From contig NZ_JAFIWA010000006.1 in assembly GCF_018588945.1 (NCBI RefSeq), positions 1-64,000 on the forward strand: a stretch of 64,000 nt of DNA, read 5' to 3'. A program made the translations under genes and the position numbers. Below, one piece after another: positions 1 to 7,352 of the stretch; within the stretch, counting starts at the first letter, position 1; every line of letters starts with the position of its first letter. The notes beneath the pieces are model-generated. The model made no database searches, was not told the origin of the DNA, and worked only from the letters and a program-made list of their open reading frames with translations. Source of the DNA: Microbacterium flavescens (GTDB lineage: Bacteria; Actinomycetota; Actinomycetes; Actinomycetales; Microbacteriaceae).

Positions 1-16
1 CCCCCCGCCGCAAGAG

Positions 17-39
17 CCCCCCCCCCCCCCCCCCCCCCC
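17..39. repeat. poly-C homopolymer run
   Basis: An uninterrupted run of about 23 C residues lies near the window edge, just before a transposase relic. It may be real, but a run of this length next to an IS fragment is also typical of a sequencing or assembly problem. No gene is visible in it. Confidence 0.9.
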
Positions 40-44
40 GAGCG

Positions 45-356
45 ATGAAGTCGGAGCGCGGGCGATCCCAGATCAACTTGGGCCAGGCTTCAAGCGATGT
101 GCCGGATTTCCTAAAGTGCCCCACGGAACCAGGCAATGACTTTCGCACCGTCGTGTCCGCCACTCGGCCTACGTTCGACGCGGCACCGATCGGTGTCGAC
201 GAGCACGTTCGGCGTCACACCCGGTTCGGCGACAAGTACGCGACCGCGATCTTCGACCTCCCGCCGGCCCGCGAGAAGACCAAGAATGGAGCAGCCAGCT
301 CGATCTCGCCTGGGCTGCGTCAAAGTCAACCCGACGGCATCGAGCGGTCTACCTAA
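45..356 (+). pseudogene. ISL3-type transposase fragment
   Basis: The + frame contains a stretch starting IGVDEHVRRHTRFGDKYAT that resembles the beginning of the DDE domain of ISL3-family transposases, where the Asp of VDEH would be the first catalytic acid. The match fades after the following FDLPPAR segment and the frame then stops. No second or third catalytic acid, no N-terminal zinc/HTH domain and no inverted repeats are visible, so this is a relic rather than an active element. Family assignment is from recognition of the motif; upstream sequence is cut off by the poly-C run. It convergently abuts the protease gene. Confidence 0.55.
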
Positions 357-1492
357 CCCGGAACTATCTCGAGGCTCGTGTAGTAGGACTTGATCCGTTG
401 CCACGGCGTGAAATAGACCGTGGACGAGTTGCCACCAAGAACGATTCCCCGGGCTAGGGCGTAAGAGGCGGGCTTGCCGTAGAACGGCCCACCCGAATCC
501 CCAGGGATGACCCCCGTGTTGTTCGTGGTGACGAGGCTCGGCGTGCATCCGCCCGAGTCGCAGAAGGTTGCGGAGAGACTTGTGACGCCCATTCCGCAAT
601 GCTCGTAGCCGAACGCACCAGACGCGCAGTAGTTGCCACCCATTCCGGGATTCCCGACGCTGCCGCCCACCAACATCGCCGTTCCGGTGGATCCGCCTCC
701 ATAAACGACTCCGGTGTATGTGCTCGACGCGAGCCATGCCACGTCGTACGCCGGGAAAGGCAGCCTGTATGTCATCGTTCCGACATAGTGCAAGCCCGAT
801 GTCGCGACTGAGTTCAAGGCGCCACAGTGCGCTGCTGTTAGCATGCGCCTCACGTTGTCGTTGAACTTAGTCGTGAACCCAGTAGAGCAATTCGAGTTGA
901 TACGAGCCCCACCATAGTGGGGCGTGCTGTCACTCGTCCGGGTTCCAGAGAACCTGGCGGGTGCGTCCTCAGGAACGAAGCGATAAACATAGACGACGTC
1001 GCCAAGTTGTTCCGCCAGCAGTTCAGGTGCGAGGTTGCCTTCAAATGCAAGAACATCGGCGCGGGGATCGTACGAACTGCCCACGCTGACTCCGTCGCTC
1101 AATTCTAATTGCGAGCTAGCAAGAACAACTGCGTTGAAACCTTCGGCCGAGTACGCAGAGCGTTCGAAGATGACCGGATGCTCTAGGTTCGCAGCTGCTC
1201 GTCGTACGCTGCCGTCGCTGTCAGCGAACTCGCGGACTACTGCAATTCCGTCATCGCGGATGTAGTAGCCAGGACTGAACCCGGCCGTTACCAACGAACT
1301 TGGCTCGCTCCTACGTTGCTCGTCCTCCAGGAACTCGTCCTCCGCTTCCTGCTCGGCCTTCTCATCCATACTGGCCCGCAGCGCCTCGTTCGCCGCGTCC
1401 GGATCGCTCGACGACGCGACAGCAGGGTCAGCCAGTGCCCCGAGAAGCACGCACGCGCTCACAGCAAGCGCTAGCGTTCGCAATCGACGCAT
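353..1492 (-). CDS. secreted trypsin-like (S1) serine protease
   Basis: 379 residues from the ATG at 1492, chosen because AGGA stands six bases upstream; an ATG at 1507 would add five residues. An N-terminal signal peptide (about residues 1-27, Arg-rich start, hydrophobic core, AxA-like end) predicts export. A pro-region rich in Glu and Asp follows. The S1 triad is visible: TAAHC with His222, the Asp of YDVAWL near 250, and GDSGGP with Ser333. The paired Cys residues around the His and in the CDSGGC segment suggest disulfides. The substrate is unknown. The gene is monocistronic, is divergent from a small unknown gene, and sits in an accessory region. The fold assignment is firm; a role in nutrition or antagonism would be a guess. 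Confidence 0.88.
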   Translation of the reverse strand: MRRLRTLALAVSACVLLGALADPAVASSSDPDAANEALRASMDEKAEQEAEDEFLEDEQRRSEPSSLVTAGFSPGYYIRDDGIAVVREFADSDGSVRRAAANLEHPVIFERSAYSAEGFNAVVLASSQLELSDGVSVGSSYDPRADVLAFEGNLAPELLAEQLGDVVYVYRFVPEDAPARFSGTRTSDSTPHYGGARINSNCSTGFTTKFNDNVRRMLTAAHCGALNSVATSGLHYVGTMTYRLPFPAYDVAWLASSTYTGVVYGGGSTGTAMLVGGSVGNPGMGGNYCASGAFGYEHCGMGVTSLSATFCDSGGCTPSLVTTNNTGVIPGDSGGPFYGKPASYALARGIVLGGNSSTVYFTPWQRIKSYYTSLEIVPG

Positions 1493-1505
1493 CCTCTGTC
1501 CTTTC

Positions 1506-1913
1506 ATGGTTGGGAGGATCATTCCACCGAACCGGGTATCTGGAAAGGTCGTCCGGCAATTGGCGATCCCGCAGGGCGAGAATTTCGAGTTACTCAGAGG
1601 GAGATCTCTGGATCAGCTTCGCTTCGGGCGCCATGCGCTCACGCTCCAGTTCGACGAGATGGTCTGGATTACTGTCGAGAGTGATCTTCGCGTTCGTGAT
1701 GCCGGTGGCGAGGAGACCGTGGTGCAGGACTCTCGATTGGTAGCCACCCCCTTGCTTAGCTCGCTCGTTAACCGAGTCGCCGACGTCCGCGTGGACGATC
1801 CCCGCAGCTTGTCTATCGTCTTCGACGGCGGATTGACGGTCCGATTCATCGACGGTCATGACCGATACGAGGCATTTCAAGTCGGGCACGGCGAGCGGCT
1901 GATCATCGTCTGA
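1506..1913 (+). CDS. small protein, DUF6188-like
   Basis: Up to 135 residues. The pattern is two beta-rich repeats: a GRSLDQLRFG...LTLQF start and a C-terminal segment in which FDGGLTVRF is followed by DRYEAFQV. This resembles DUF6188-type proteins, which are small cytoplasmic beta proteins of unknown function often found near toxin or immunity genes. No signal peptide or membrane segment is seen. The ATG at 1506 lacks a clear ribosome site; a TTG at 1560 just before the conserved part is an alternative start. Its 5' end faces the protease gene, so the two may share a short divergent promoter region. An immunity-type role is possible but nothing here shows it. Confidence 0.55.
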   Translation: MVGRIIPPNRVSGKVVRQLAIPQGENFELLRGRSLDQLRFGRHALTLQFDEMVWITVESDLRVRDAGGEETVVQDSRLVATPLLSSLVNRVADVRVDDPRSLSIVFDGGLTVRFIDGHDRYEAFQVGHGERLIIV

Positions 1914-2020
1914 GTGGGCGGGCCCTCCCGCCAGGAGGACGCCCGCCGGACGGTCCCTCGCCGCGCATCATGGGCGTCTGTTGATGTCCGCGTATCGGCG
2001 ATACTGATCGGTTCACGGCG

Positions 2021-2050
2021 AGAAGGGCCGGCGCTGGGGCCGACCCTTCT
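2021..2050. terminator. bidirectional hairpin terminator
   Basis: A 12-base stem (arms 2021-2032 and 2039-2050, one G-T wobble) with a six-base loop lies between the end of the + gene at 1913 and the end of the - microprotein gene at 2072. There is no clear T tract, as is common in high-GC actinobacteria. Its place between convergent genes supports the call. Confidence 0.7.
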
Positions 2051-2071
2051 TGCGGTGCGGTGCAGGAGGAG

Positions 2072-2185
2072 CTACTGAGGGCGCTTCTTGCGAGCGCGCG
2101 CCCAGAGCACTGCGCCGACGATGAGGGCCGCGATGACGACCACCGAAACAATCACGTATGTGTTCCACACTGCCAGAGAGTCCAT
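2072..2185 (-). CDS. 37-residue single-pass membrane microprotein
   Basis: The ATG at 2185 is preceded by a strong purine-rich site (AGGAAAGGAACC). The product has a short polar N-terminus (MDSLAVWNTY), a continuous hydrophobic segment of about 20 residues (VIVSVVVIAALIVGAVLW) and a basic tail (ARARKKRPQ), then TAG. By the positive-inside rule the tail should be cytoplasmic. It begins 31 bases after the secreted-protein gene on the same strand and is followed by a hairpin, so the two probably form one transcript. The good ribosome site, clean topology and operon position support a real gene despite its size. Function is unknown; anchoring, export help or immunity for the secreted partner are conceivable. 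Confidence 0.72.
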   Translation of the reverse strand: MDSLAVWNTYVIVSVVVIAALIVGAVLWARARKKRPQ

Positions 2186-2216
2186 GGTTGGTTCCTTTCC
2201 TCGACGGGCCGCCGCG

Positions 2217-2930
2217 TCAGCTATAGACGTGCGTGGCCTGGTTGCCGCCGACGTGGAGGTACGACGGGAAATTGACCGTGAAGCTCGTCGCGCACATTGT
2301 GGCCTGCGCCGTCAAGCCCGCGACTGCCTTGCCCGTGGACGATTCGGTGCCCTTCACGACTCGGGCCTCGGGGACGTTCTGGCTGCACGCGCCGCCGGCG
2401 AACAGGGTACCGCTCCACGCGCTGGTGATCTTGTCGTACCCCGTCTTACTGATCGTGAAGTTCGCGTAGAAGCCCAACTGGACCACGCCGACCCAATAGT
2501 AGATGTGACACGACGAGAAGTTGCCTGTGGCGCCTGCCTTGTAGCCGCAGCCATCCACGCCGAACGGGGTAACGCCGCCCGCGCTGGCCGGACCCTCGCC
2601 GATGCCTTCTGCCCTTACTGAGCCATCAGCGTAGGTGCTGACGGTCCAGGACACGCCGTCGATCTCGCGGACGGACTTCTTGCGGGCCTTCGCCGTAGAG
2701 GACTGTGCGTCCCATGTGCCGCCGGCTTCAAACTCCGCGATAAGTCGATCTTGCGTGTCTTCTGCCACGTTGAATTTGTCGAAGAACTCTCGGACCTTGA
2801 CCTCGTCGGAGTCCGACAGATCGACGATCGGCGCTGGCTCTGCCGCGGCGGCGGGACTCACGATCGAGACACCCATCAGCAAAGCCGCTGTTGTAGCGAG
2901 TGCCATCTTTGTGGCGCTACGAATAACCAT
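2217..2930 (-). CDS. secreted protein of unknown family
   Basis: 237 residues if started at the ATG at 2930, which has GGAAGG seven bases upstream; a nearby ATG at 2936 is too close to that site. The N-terminus is a classical signal peptide (MVIRSATKMALATTAALLMG, then PAAAA as cleavage region). The mature part begins acidic, with an LSDSDEVKVREFF helix, and ends in a beta-rich domain with four Cys residues (DGCGYK, SSCHIYY, GACSQN, TMCATS) that could form two disulfides in the oxidising exterior. I do not recognise the family. The gene leads a probable two-gene operon with the 37-residue membrane protein. The context next to a secreted protease and IS debris suggests accessory DNA. Confidence 0.7.
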   Translation of the reverse strand: MVIRSATKMALATTAALLMGVSIVSPAAAAEPAPIVDLSDSDEVKVREFFDKFNVAEDTQDRLIAEFEAGGTWDAQSSTAKARKKSVREIDGVSWTVSTYADGSVRAEGIGEGPASAGGVTPFGVDGCGYKAGATGNFSSCHIYYWVGVVQLGFYANFTISKTGYDKITSAWSGTLFAGGACSQNVPEARVVKGTESSTGKAVAGLTAQATMCATSFTVNFPSYLHVGGNQATHVYS

Positions 2931-3092
2931 GTCCATTCCTTCCAGGGGGAGACGAGGTGGGACGTCTTGGAGCCTACGGACCGGCGAACTACACCGATGT
3001 AGGACCTTTGGGGGACAGCGTGGGCCTCGGGCTATCGGTCTCGCCGATGGAGGTCGGGCGTACTTCGACCGGTCGCTCACCGCGCGGTGCTC

Positions 3093-3389
3093 TTACAGGA
3101 GATCTCGTTCCGGATCGATGTCGTCGAGACCTAACTCGGTGAGGTCGATACCGAACGCAACTGCTTGCTGTTGCATCAGCGAGATCACCTCGACGTAGGC
3201 GAACAGGCGGCCGGCCTCGAACGGACCCTCAGCCTCGTTCAAAGCTGCGTCTCGCCGTGCTCGAGCTTGAACGGCTGACCTCTTCACAAGGTCGCCTAGG
3301 TCATGAAGGTATAAGGGGGCGGTCTCACTGCTCACGTCTGCCGGCTCTCGGGTCATTCGGGCGATGTCGAATCGTTCTATCACGTCCAT
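3093..3389 (-). CDS. hypothetical protein, 98 residues
   Basis: A soluble, mostly helical protein starting MDVIERFDIARMT and ending in an acidic stretch (LGLDDIDPERDLL). No signal peptide, membrane segment or catalytic motif is visible. A GGGG-containing purine site lies close to the ATG. It is the second gene of a co-directional pair, 36 bases after the preceding gene, so co-transcription is likely. I do not recognise a family and propose no function. Confidence 0.5.
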   Translation of the reverse strand: MDVIERFDIARMTREPADVSSETAPLYLHDLGDLVKRSAVQARARRDAALNEAEGPFEAGRLFAYVEVISLMQQQAVAFGIDLTELGLDDIDPERDLL

Positions 3390-3425
3390 TCCCAGGCCCC
3401 GTGCCGGTCCGACACCGGGCGCGTC

Positions 3426-3650
3426 TCAGTCGGACTCGTCGTTGGCTGCGGCCTCGATCCAGTCGACTGCTTCGTCCGAGAGAAAGAACCCGTCCGGTCC
3501 TGACTCGCCGACCCACGCGCCCGAATTGACGGAGCCGCCCACCGCGATGATCTCGCTCAACACTTCGGGAGAGACCGGTTCGCCGTTGTGGGCGATGAGC
3601 CACGCCTTAGCGTCAGAGTCCAGCTTCGGCCACCACTCGACAATCTCCAT
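3426..3650 (-). CDS. hypothetical acidic protein, 74 residues
   Basis: A small acidic soluble protein (starts MEIVEWWPKLD, ends AAANDESD) with a good AGGGTGG site a few bases before the ATG. Its tryptophan-rich start and acidic helix resemble small proteins often predicted near toxin/immunity loci, but I cannot name a family. It lies upstream of the 98-residue gene on the same strand, and the two are probably co-transcribed. Expression is plausible because codon use and third-position GC look normal for the region. Confidence 0.5.
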   Translation of the reverse strand: MEIVEWWPKLDSDAKAWLIAHNGEPVSPEVLSEIIAVGGSVNSGAWVGESGPDGFFLSDEAVDWIEAAANDESD

Positions 3651-3737
3651 GCGGCCACCCTGACACCGACTGGAGCCGGTCGATAGCCAGTCCGTGACCG
3701 AGCATTGCGAAGTCCATCGGCGGACTAGCGTAAACGC

Positions 3738-4028
3738 ATGGAATCGTGGGGCGGGCTAACGATCGACACCGGGGAACTCCGTGAAGTGTTCGAGCGACTA
3801 ATCTCTCATCTGGAGCAGACGAAGGGCCGGTCCCTCACTCTGCACGAGGACTACTTTTACTCGATGCCATTTCCCGAGATCTACGACGTGACGAGTCGCC
3901 CGCCGGCCCCGACGATCGGTCAGCTCACCGAGTCGTGGGCCAACCTCCAGCGCGGCCAGGGCGACACGATCTCGTTCGAACTCGTATGGCTAGCAGACGT
4001 TCTCAAAGCCCTGGGGCACCTGACGTAG
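3738..4028 (+). CDS. hypothetical protein, 96 residues
   Basis: Starts MESWGGLTIDTGELREVFE and contains a DYFYSMPFPEIYDV segment and a PTIGQLTESW segment. Small proteins with this pattern are common and uncharacterised in actinobacteria; I know no function. It is cytoplasmic by appearance (no leader, no membrane segment). It is divergent from the 74-residue gene with an 87-base gap that contains the short palindrome GCGTAAACGC just before the start codon, a possible but unproven regulator site. Confidence 0.55.
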   Translation: MESWGGLTIDTGELREVFERLISHLEQTKGRSLTLHEDYFYSMPFPEIYDVTSRPPAPTIGQLTESWANLQRGQGDTISFELVWLADVLKALGHLT

Positions 4029-4161
4029 AGGGGTCCCGCGCCGGACGATGATCGGTCCCGCAGCGGTCACTTCACCCGCCTGACAGGTCGAGCGAGGGTG
4101 GCGCGCACGCCGCTCGTGCCTATGTCTCGCCTCTTGCGCTCGATCCGCGGCCGCCGGAAGT

Positions 4162-4629
4162 TCAGCGCGGCGAGCTTGGGACCTCCTGTGCCAGCCGGAG
4201 CGCGCCAAGGAACCCCACTGAAGAAGCGACTGCGCTTGTTGAGGCCACCACGGCGAAGGGCACCAAGAAGGTCTGCCAAAGGAGCATGAGGGCCGCGCCC
4301 CCGAGTAGCAGGACGACCGGACCAATCGATGCTGAGACGACCCGCTTCCTTGGCGTGGAAAGTGGTCGAGCCAGCGCCATGACGGTCCCCGAGATCAGTC
4401 CCGCAAACAGGCCTGCTCCAGCAAAGAGCCCGAAGTCGGTCACCTCGTAAGGGCCGAGGTAGATGTGGACTTCGCCATTCCTGTCCGCGAAGAACAGCGG
4501 GTCATATGCGAGTGCCCAGAACCCGGCGACGGCTACGACGACGATCGCCATGCCCGCAACAAGTACGGCTGCGCCTAGCGCCGTCCCGTGGCGGGTGTTG
4601 GTGCCCCCGATCCGGTTGTTGGAGGTCAC
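4162..4629 (-). CDS. membrane protein, four predicted helices
   Basis: 155 residues from a GTG start that overlaps the stop of the upstream small gene as GTGA, which implies translational coupling. Hydrophobic segments lie near residues 17-41, 66-86, 98-118 and 123-147; the first two are separated by a polar, probably external loop (FFADRNGEVHIYLGPYEVTD). It ends RLAQEVPSSPR. I do not recognise a family. It forms a two-gene unit with the 65-residue protein and has no other informative neighbours. Membrane location is well supported; function is unknown. Confidence 0.6.
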   Translation of the reverse strand: MTSNNRIGGTNTRHGTALGAAVLVAGMAIVVVAVAGFWALAYDPLFFADRNGEVHIYLGPYEVTDFGLFAGAGLFAGLISGTVMALARPLSTPRKRVVSASIGPVVLLLGGAALMLLWQTFLVPFAVVASTSAVASSVGFLGALRLAQEVPSSPR

Positions 4630-4823
4630 ACGTTCACCTCGGCGATCATGTCGAGCAGTTCCCGGAGCGGTCCGAGACCGGCGAGCTCACGCAGGGCTTC
4701 TCCATTTCGGCCGGCGACGAGAGCCGCCAACGCGCCGTCGACTGCGAGCACCGCGAATCCGCCGCCGGCGATGGCGCGCGCCCGCGCAGTGACGAGCAGG
4801 TCCACAGCATCCCGAAAAGACAT
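4626..4823 (-). CDS. hypothetical protein, 65 residues
   Basis: The ATG at 4823 follows a strong GAGGGGGGG site; an upstream in-frame ATG at 4886 has none. The product (MSFRDAVDLLVTARARAIAGG...) is short, Ala-rich and helical with a weakly hydrophobic middle. It could be peripheral or soluble. Its stop overlaps the start of the membrane protein gene by four bases, so the two are coupled. No family is recognised. Confidence 0.5.
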   Translation of the reverse strand: MSFRDAVDLLVTARARAIAGGGFAVLAVDGALAALVAGRNGEALRELAGLGPLRELLDMIAEVNV

Positions 4824-4965
4824 CGACCCCCCCCTCACGCTCGAGTACGCCAGCGTACAACCATTCCGGCCGGCGGCCTCGCCCAATCGCGGGCCCCGAG
4901 CGGTCTGTGAAGTGAGCGGCTCGTCGGGCGAGCCCGCTCGACCGCGCGAGCAATCGCGATGACGT

Positions 4966-5217
4966 TTAGGCGAGCCCGAACCCGTTGAGTAGGCGCCAGA
5001 TCAGTATGCAGAGACTTAGGCCGCCAAACGGGACAAATCCGACTCCTGCAGCTTTCGCGCCGCTCTCTGTGTAGATCTTGTCGCGCTTCGCGGCGCTATA
5101 GAGCGGTTCGGCCGCGTGATGGAAGAACTGGGCGACTTTTCTGGGCCACCGCAGAATCGCCAACCCGCCTCCGATGCCCACAAGCGTAAAGATGAGCATC
5201 GCGATATTGGCCGCCAT
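4966..5217 (-). CDS. small membrane protein, two helices
   Basis: 83 residues from the ATG at 5217 (MAANIAMLIFTLVGIGG); a longer in-frame start at 5256 would only add a basic, unconserved-looking extension. Hydrophobic segments at about residues 5-22 and 60-78 flank a basic, aromatic loop (RWPRKVAQFFHHAAEPLY) that should lie in the cytoplasm. This resembles small uncharacterised actinobacterial membrane proteins with DUF6199-like topology, but that name is only a suggestion. It stands alone beside the serine recombinase gene. Confidence 0.55.
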   Translation of the reverse strand: MAANIAMLIFTLVGIGGGLAILRWPRKVAQFFHHAAEPLYSAAKRDKIYTESGAKAAGVGFVPFGGLSLCILIWRLLNGFGLA

Positions 5218-5313
5218 GACTGAGAACCTACGGGGTGTCCCGAGACCAGACCGCAAACCGGTCCATTTGCGAGCACGACAGTGCGCCCGCGTCGGACGCG
5301 GGCGCTGCCGTGA

Positions 5314-5901
5314 TTACGGATGGGGCGTCGCCGCTCGGCGTCGTGTCTCACGATAGATGGTTGCCCGTGAGACCCCGAAGAGTTCGGCGATCTCGGTCTG
5401 GGTGTAGGCGCCACCGTCGAGCAACTCATAGAGATGCGCTCGTTGAGTGCGGGTCAGTTTGGGTTGCTTGCCCTTGAGCTTGCCCTTGGCACGCGCGATC
5501 GCCATCCCCTCCTTGGTGCGCATGCGGATCAGGTCTGCTTCGAATTCGGCCACCATTCCAAGCACATTGAACAGCAGCTTGCCGATCGGGTCGGTCGGGT
5601 CATATGTGCTGCCGCCCATGCTCAGCGCTACGCCCTTGGCGGTCAGCTCATCGGCGATGTCCCGGGCGTCGCGCAGCGAACGGGCGAGTCGGTCGAGCTT
5701 CGTGACGACGAGCGTGTCGCCGGATCTCACCGCTGCCAGCGCTTCGCGTAAGCCGGGACGCGCTCGATTCGCTCCCGTCATCCCGTGGTCGACGAAGATG
5801 TGGTCCTCGTCGACACCCAGCCGCCTGAGCGCTTCACGTTGAGCAGAGAGGTCCTGCTCGATCGTGGACACCCTGGCATATCCAATCTTGATCTCATTCA
5901 T
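5314..5901 (-). CDS. serine recombinase (resolvase/invertase)
   Basis: 195 residues from the ATG at 5901 (MNEIKIGYARVST). The resolvase N-terminal domain is complete, with the YxRxS motif placing the catalytic Ser at residue 12 and the conserved TKLDRLARSLRD stretch downstream. A C-terminal helix-turn-helix (TQTEIAELFGVSRATIYRE) binds the crossover site. Length and layout fit small Tn3-type resolvases or DNA invertases rather than large serine integrases. No transposase, inverted repeats or obvious res site accompany it, so it may be a leftover of a transposon or an orphan recombinase. It sits at the edge of the accessory block, next to a tandem repeat. Confidence 0.9.
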   Translation of the reverse strand: MNEIKIGYARVSTIEQDLSAQREALRRLGVDEDHIFVDHGMTGANRARPGLREALAAVRSGDTLVVTKLDRLARSLRDARDIADELTAKGVALSMGGSTYDPTDPIGKLLFNVLGMVAEFEADLIRMRTKEGMAIARAKGKLKGKQPKLTRTQRAHLYELLDGGAYTQTEIAELFGVSRATIYRETRRRAATPHP

Positions 5902-6021
5902 GACCAAGGGTCCGCCCGCGGGCAGCGATCCACCAGAGCTGCAGTGCCCGATTAGCCCGCCCGCAGATTCTGCGCGGTTGGGTGCGGTATGCGAGCGCGT
6001 TTGCGGGGGAGGCAGGATGCG

Positions 6022-6210
6022 CTTCGTCTCGTCGCTTCGTCTCGTCGCTTCGCTCCTCGCTCAATGACCCGGAGAGGGAGAGTGCCCGCGCGAACGCGTT
6101 TCGTCTCGTCGCTTCGCTCCTCGCTCAACGACCCGGGAGTCAGCGCGTTTCGTCTCGTCGCTCAACGACCCGGGAGTGGGAGAGTGCCCGCGCGAACGCG
6201 ACCGGAGAGC
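6022..6210. repeat. imperfect tandem repeat, about three units
   Basis: The gene-free stretch from 5908 to 6221 is largely built of a unit containing TTTCGTCTCGTCGCTTCG, then CTCGCTCAACGACCCGGGAG and, in two copies, GAGAGTGCCCGCGCGAACGC. Units begin near 6022, 6099 and 6146 and differ by internal deletions. The first copy also has a short CTTCGTCTCGTCG duplication. A diverged inverted copy lies at 21361-21396. It separates the recombinase gene from ordinary chromosomal genes. Confidence 0.8.
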
Positions 6211-6221
6211 GAGAGACGGGG

Positions 6222-7352
6222 TCAGAGGGTGGCGGCGTAGGGGTCGAAGTCCGCCGCGATCGAGCCGACCTCGTCGACCGTGCTCTGCACCGGCACGAAG
6301 GCGCCCAACTCGACGGACTCCTCGATCGAGAGCAGCGTATCGAGCACGTGGTAGCCGAACCGGCCGGTCGCGACGTGCGGACGACCGGCATGGATCGAGC
6401 GCACCATATCGAGCAGCCCGAGTCCGCGCCCGGCGAGCACGCCTTCCTGCTCGACCTCGACGACCTCCTGCACGATGGGCGCCGGCGGCACGATCATCTC
6501 AGCGAGCGGGCGCGTGATCACGATGCGCCCGCCGAACGTGTTCGGGTCGGGAATGACGAGCGTGCCCTCGGTGCCGGTGATCTCGACGATCCCCTGCCGA
6601 AGTAGCGGCGAGTCGGTGCTGTAGAGACTCGACGCTTGGCCGCCGTCCTCGAACTGCGTCAGCACCGAGACGGTCGACGGGATCTCGACGGGGAACTCCT
6701 GACCGGCGAGCGGCCCGACCTGCACCACGCGAGAGTCGGTCGCGCGCTGGCCGACAGCTGCGACAGAGGCGACCGGACCGAAGACGTGGATGAGCGCCGA
6801 CACGTAGTACGGCCCCATGTCGAGAAGCGGTCCGCCGCCCCGGGCGTAGAGGAAGGAGGGGTTCGGGTGGAAGATCTCGGGACCCTGCCACTGGAACGTC
6901 GTCTGCGCGAAGAGCGGACGCCCGATGTCGCCGCGCGCGATCGCACGCTTCGCGGTCTGCACGCCGGGGCCGAGCACGGTGTCGGGCGCGACGCCGACGC
7001 GCAGGCCCGCGGCATCCGCTCTCTCCAGCATGCGCAGCGACGACTCGCGATCCACGCCGATCGGCTTCTCGGTCCACACGTGCTTGCCGGCGGCCAGAAT
7101 CGCCTCGGACACCTCGACGTGCACGGCCGGGATCGTGAGGTTGACGACGATCTCGATGTCGGGGTCGCCCAGCACGAGATCGACGCCGCCCGCCTGGGGA
7201 ACGCCGTACTTCGCCGCCTGCTCGCGCGCGCGGTCCTCCATGAGGTCGCCGATGGCGATGACCTTCACGTCGGGGAACTTCGTGAGGTTCGTCAGGTACT
7301 GATCGCTGATGTTCCCCGCGCCGATGATGCCGACGCCGACGGGCGCAGCCAT
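6222..7352 (-). CDS. Gfo/Idh/MocA-family sugar dehydrogenase
   Basis: 376 residues from the ATG at 7352, whose A overlaps the stop of the preceding isomerase gene (TGATG). The N-terminal Rossmann domain has GIIGAGN (residues 8-14) for NAD(P), and EKP at 95-97 carries the conserved Lys near the active site. The C-terminal alpha/beta domain follows. These enzymes oxidise or reduce sugars, inositols or their derivatives in the cytoplasm. The partner gene upstream is a sugar isomerase/epimerase, and a divergent TetR regulator shares the promoter region, so the pair probably catabolises one sugar or polyol. The exact substrate cannot be read from the sequence. Confidence 0.88.
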   Translation of the reverse strand: MAAPVGVGIIGAGNISDQYLTNLTKFPDVKVIAIGDLMEDRAREQAAKYGVPQAGGVDLVLGDPDIEIVVNLTIPAVHVEVSEAILAAGKHVWTEKPIGVDRESSLRMLERADAAGLRVGVAPDTVLGPGVQTAKRAIARGDIGRPLFAQTTFQWQGPEIFHPNPSFLYARGGGPLLDMGPYYVSALIHVFGPVASVAAVGQRATDSRVVQVGPLAGQEFPVEIPSTVSVLTQFEDGGQASSLYSTDSPLLRQGIVEITGTEGTLVIPDPNTFGGRIVITRPLAEMIVPPAPIVQEVVEVEQEGVLAGRGLGLLDMVRSIHAGRPHVATGRFGYHVLDTLLSIEESVELGAFVPVQSTVDEVGSIAADFDPYAATL

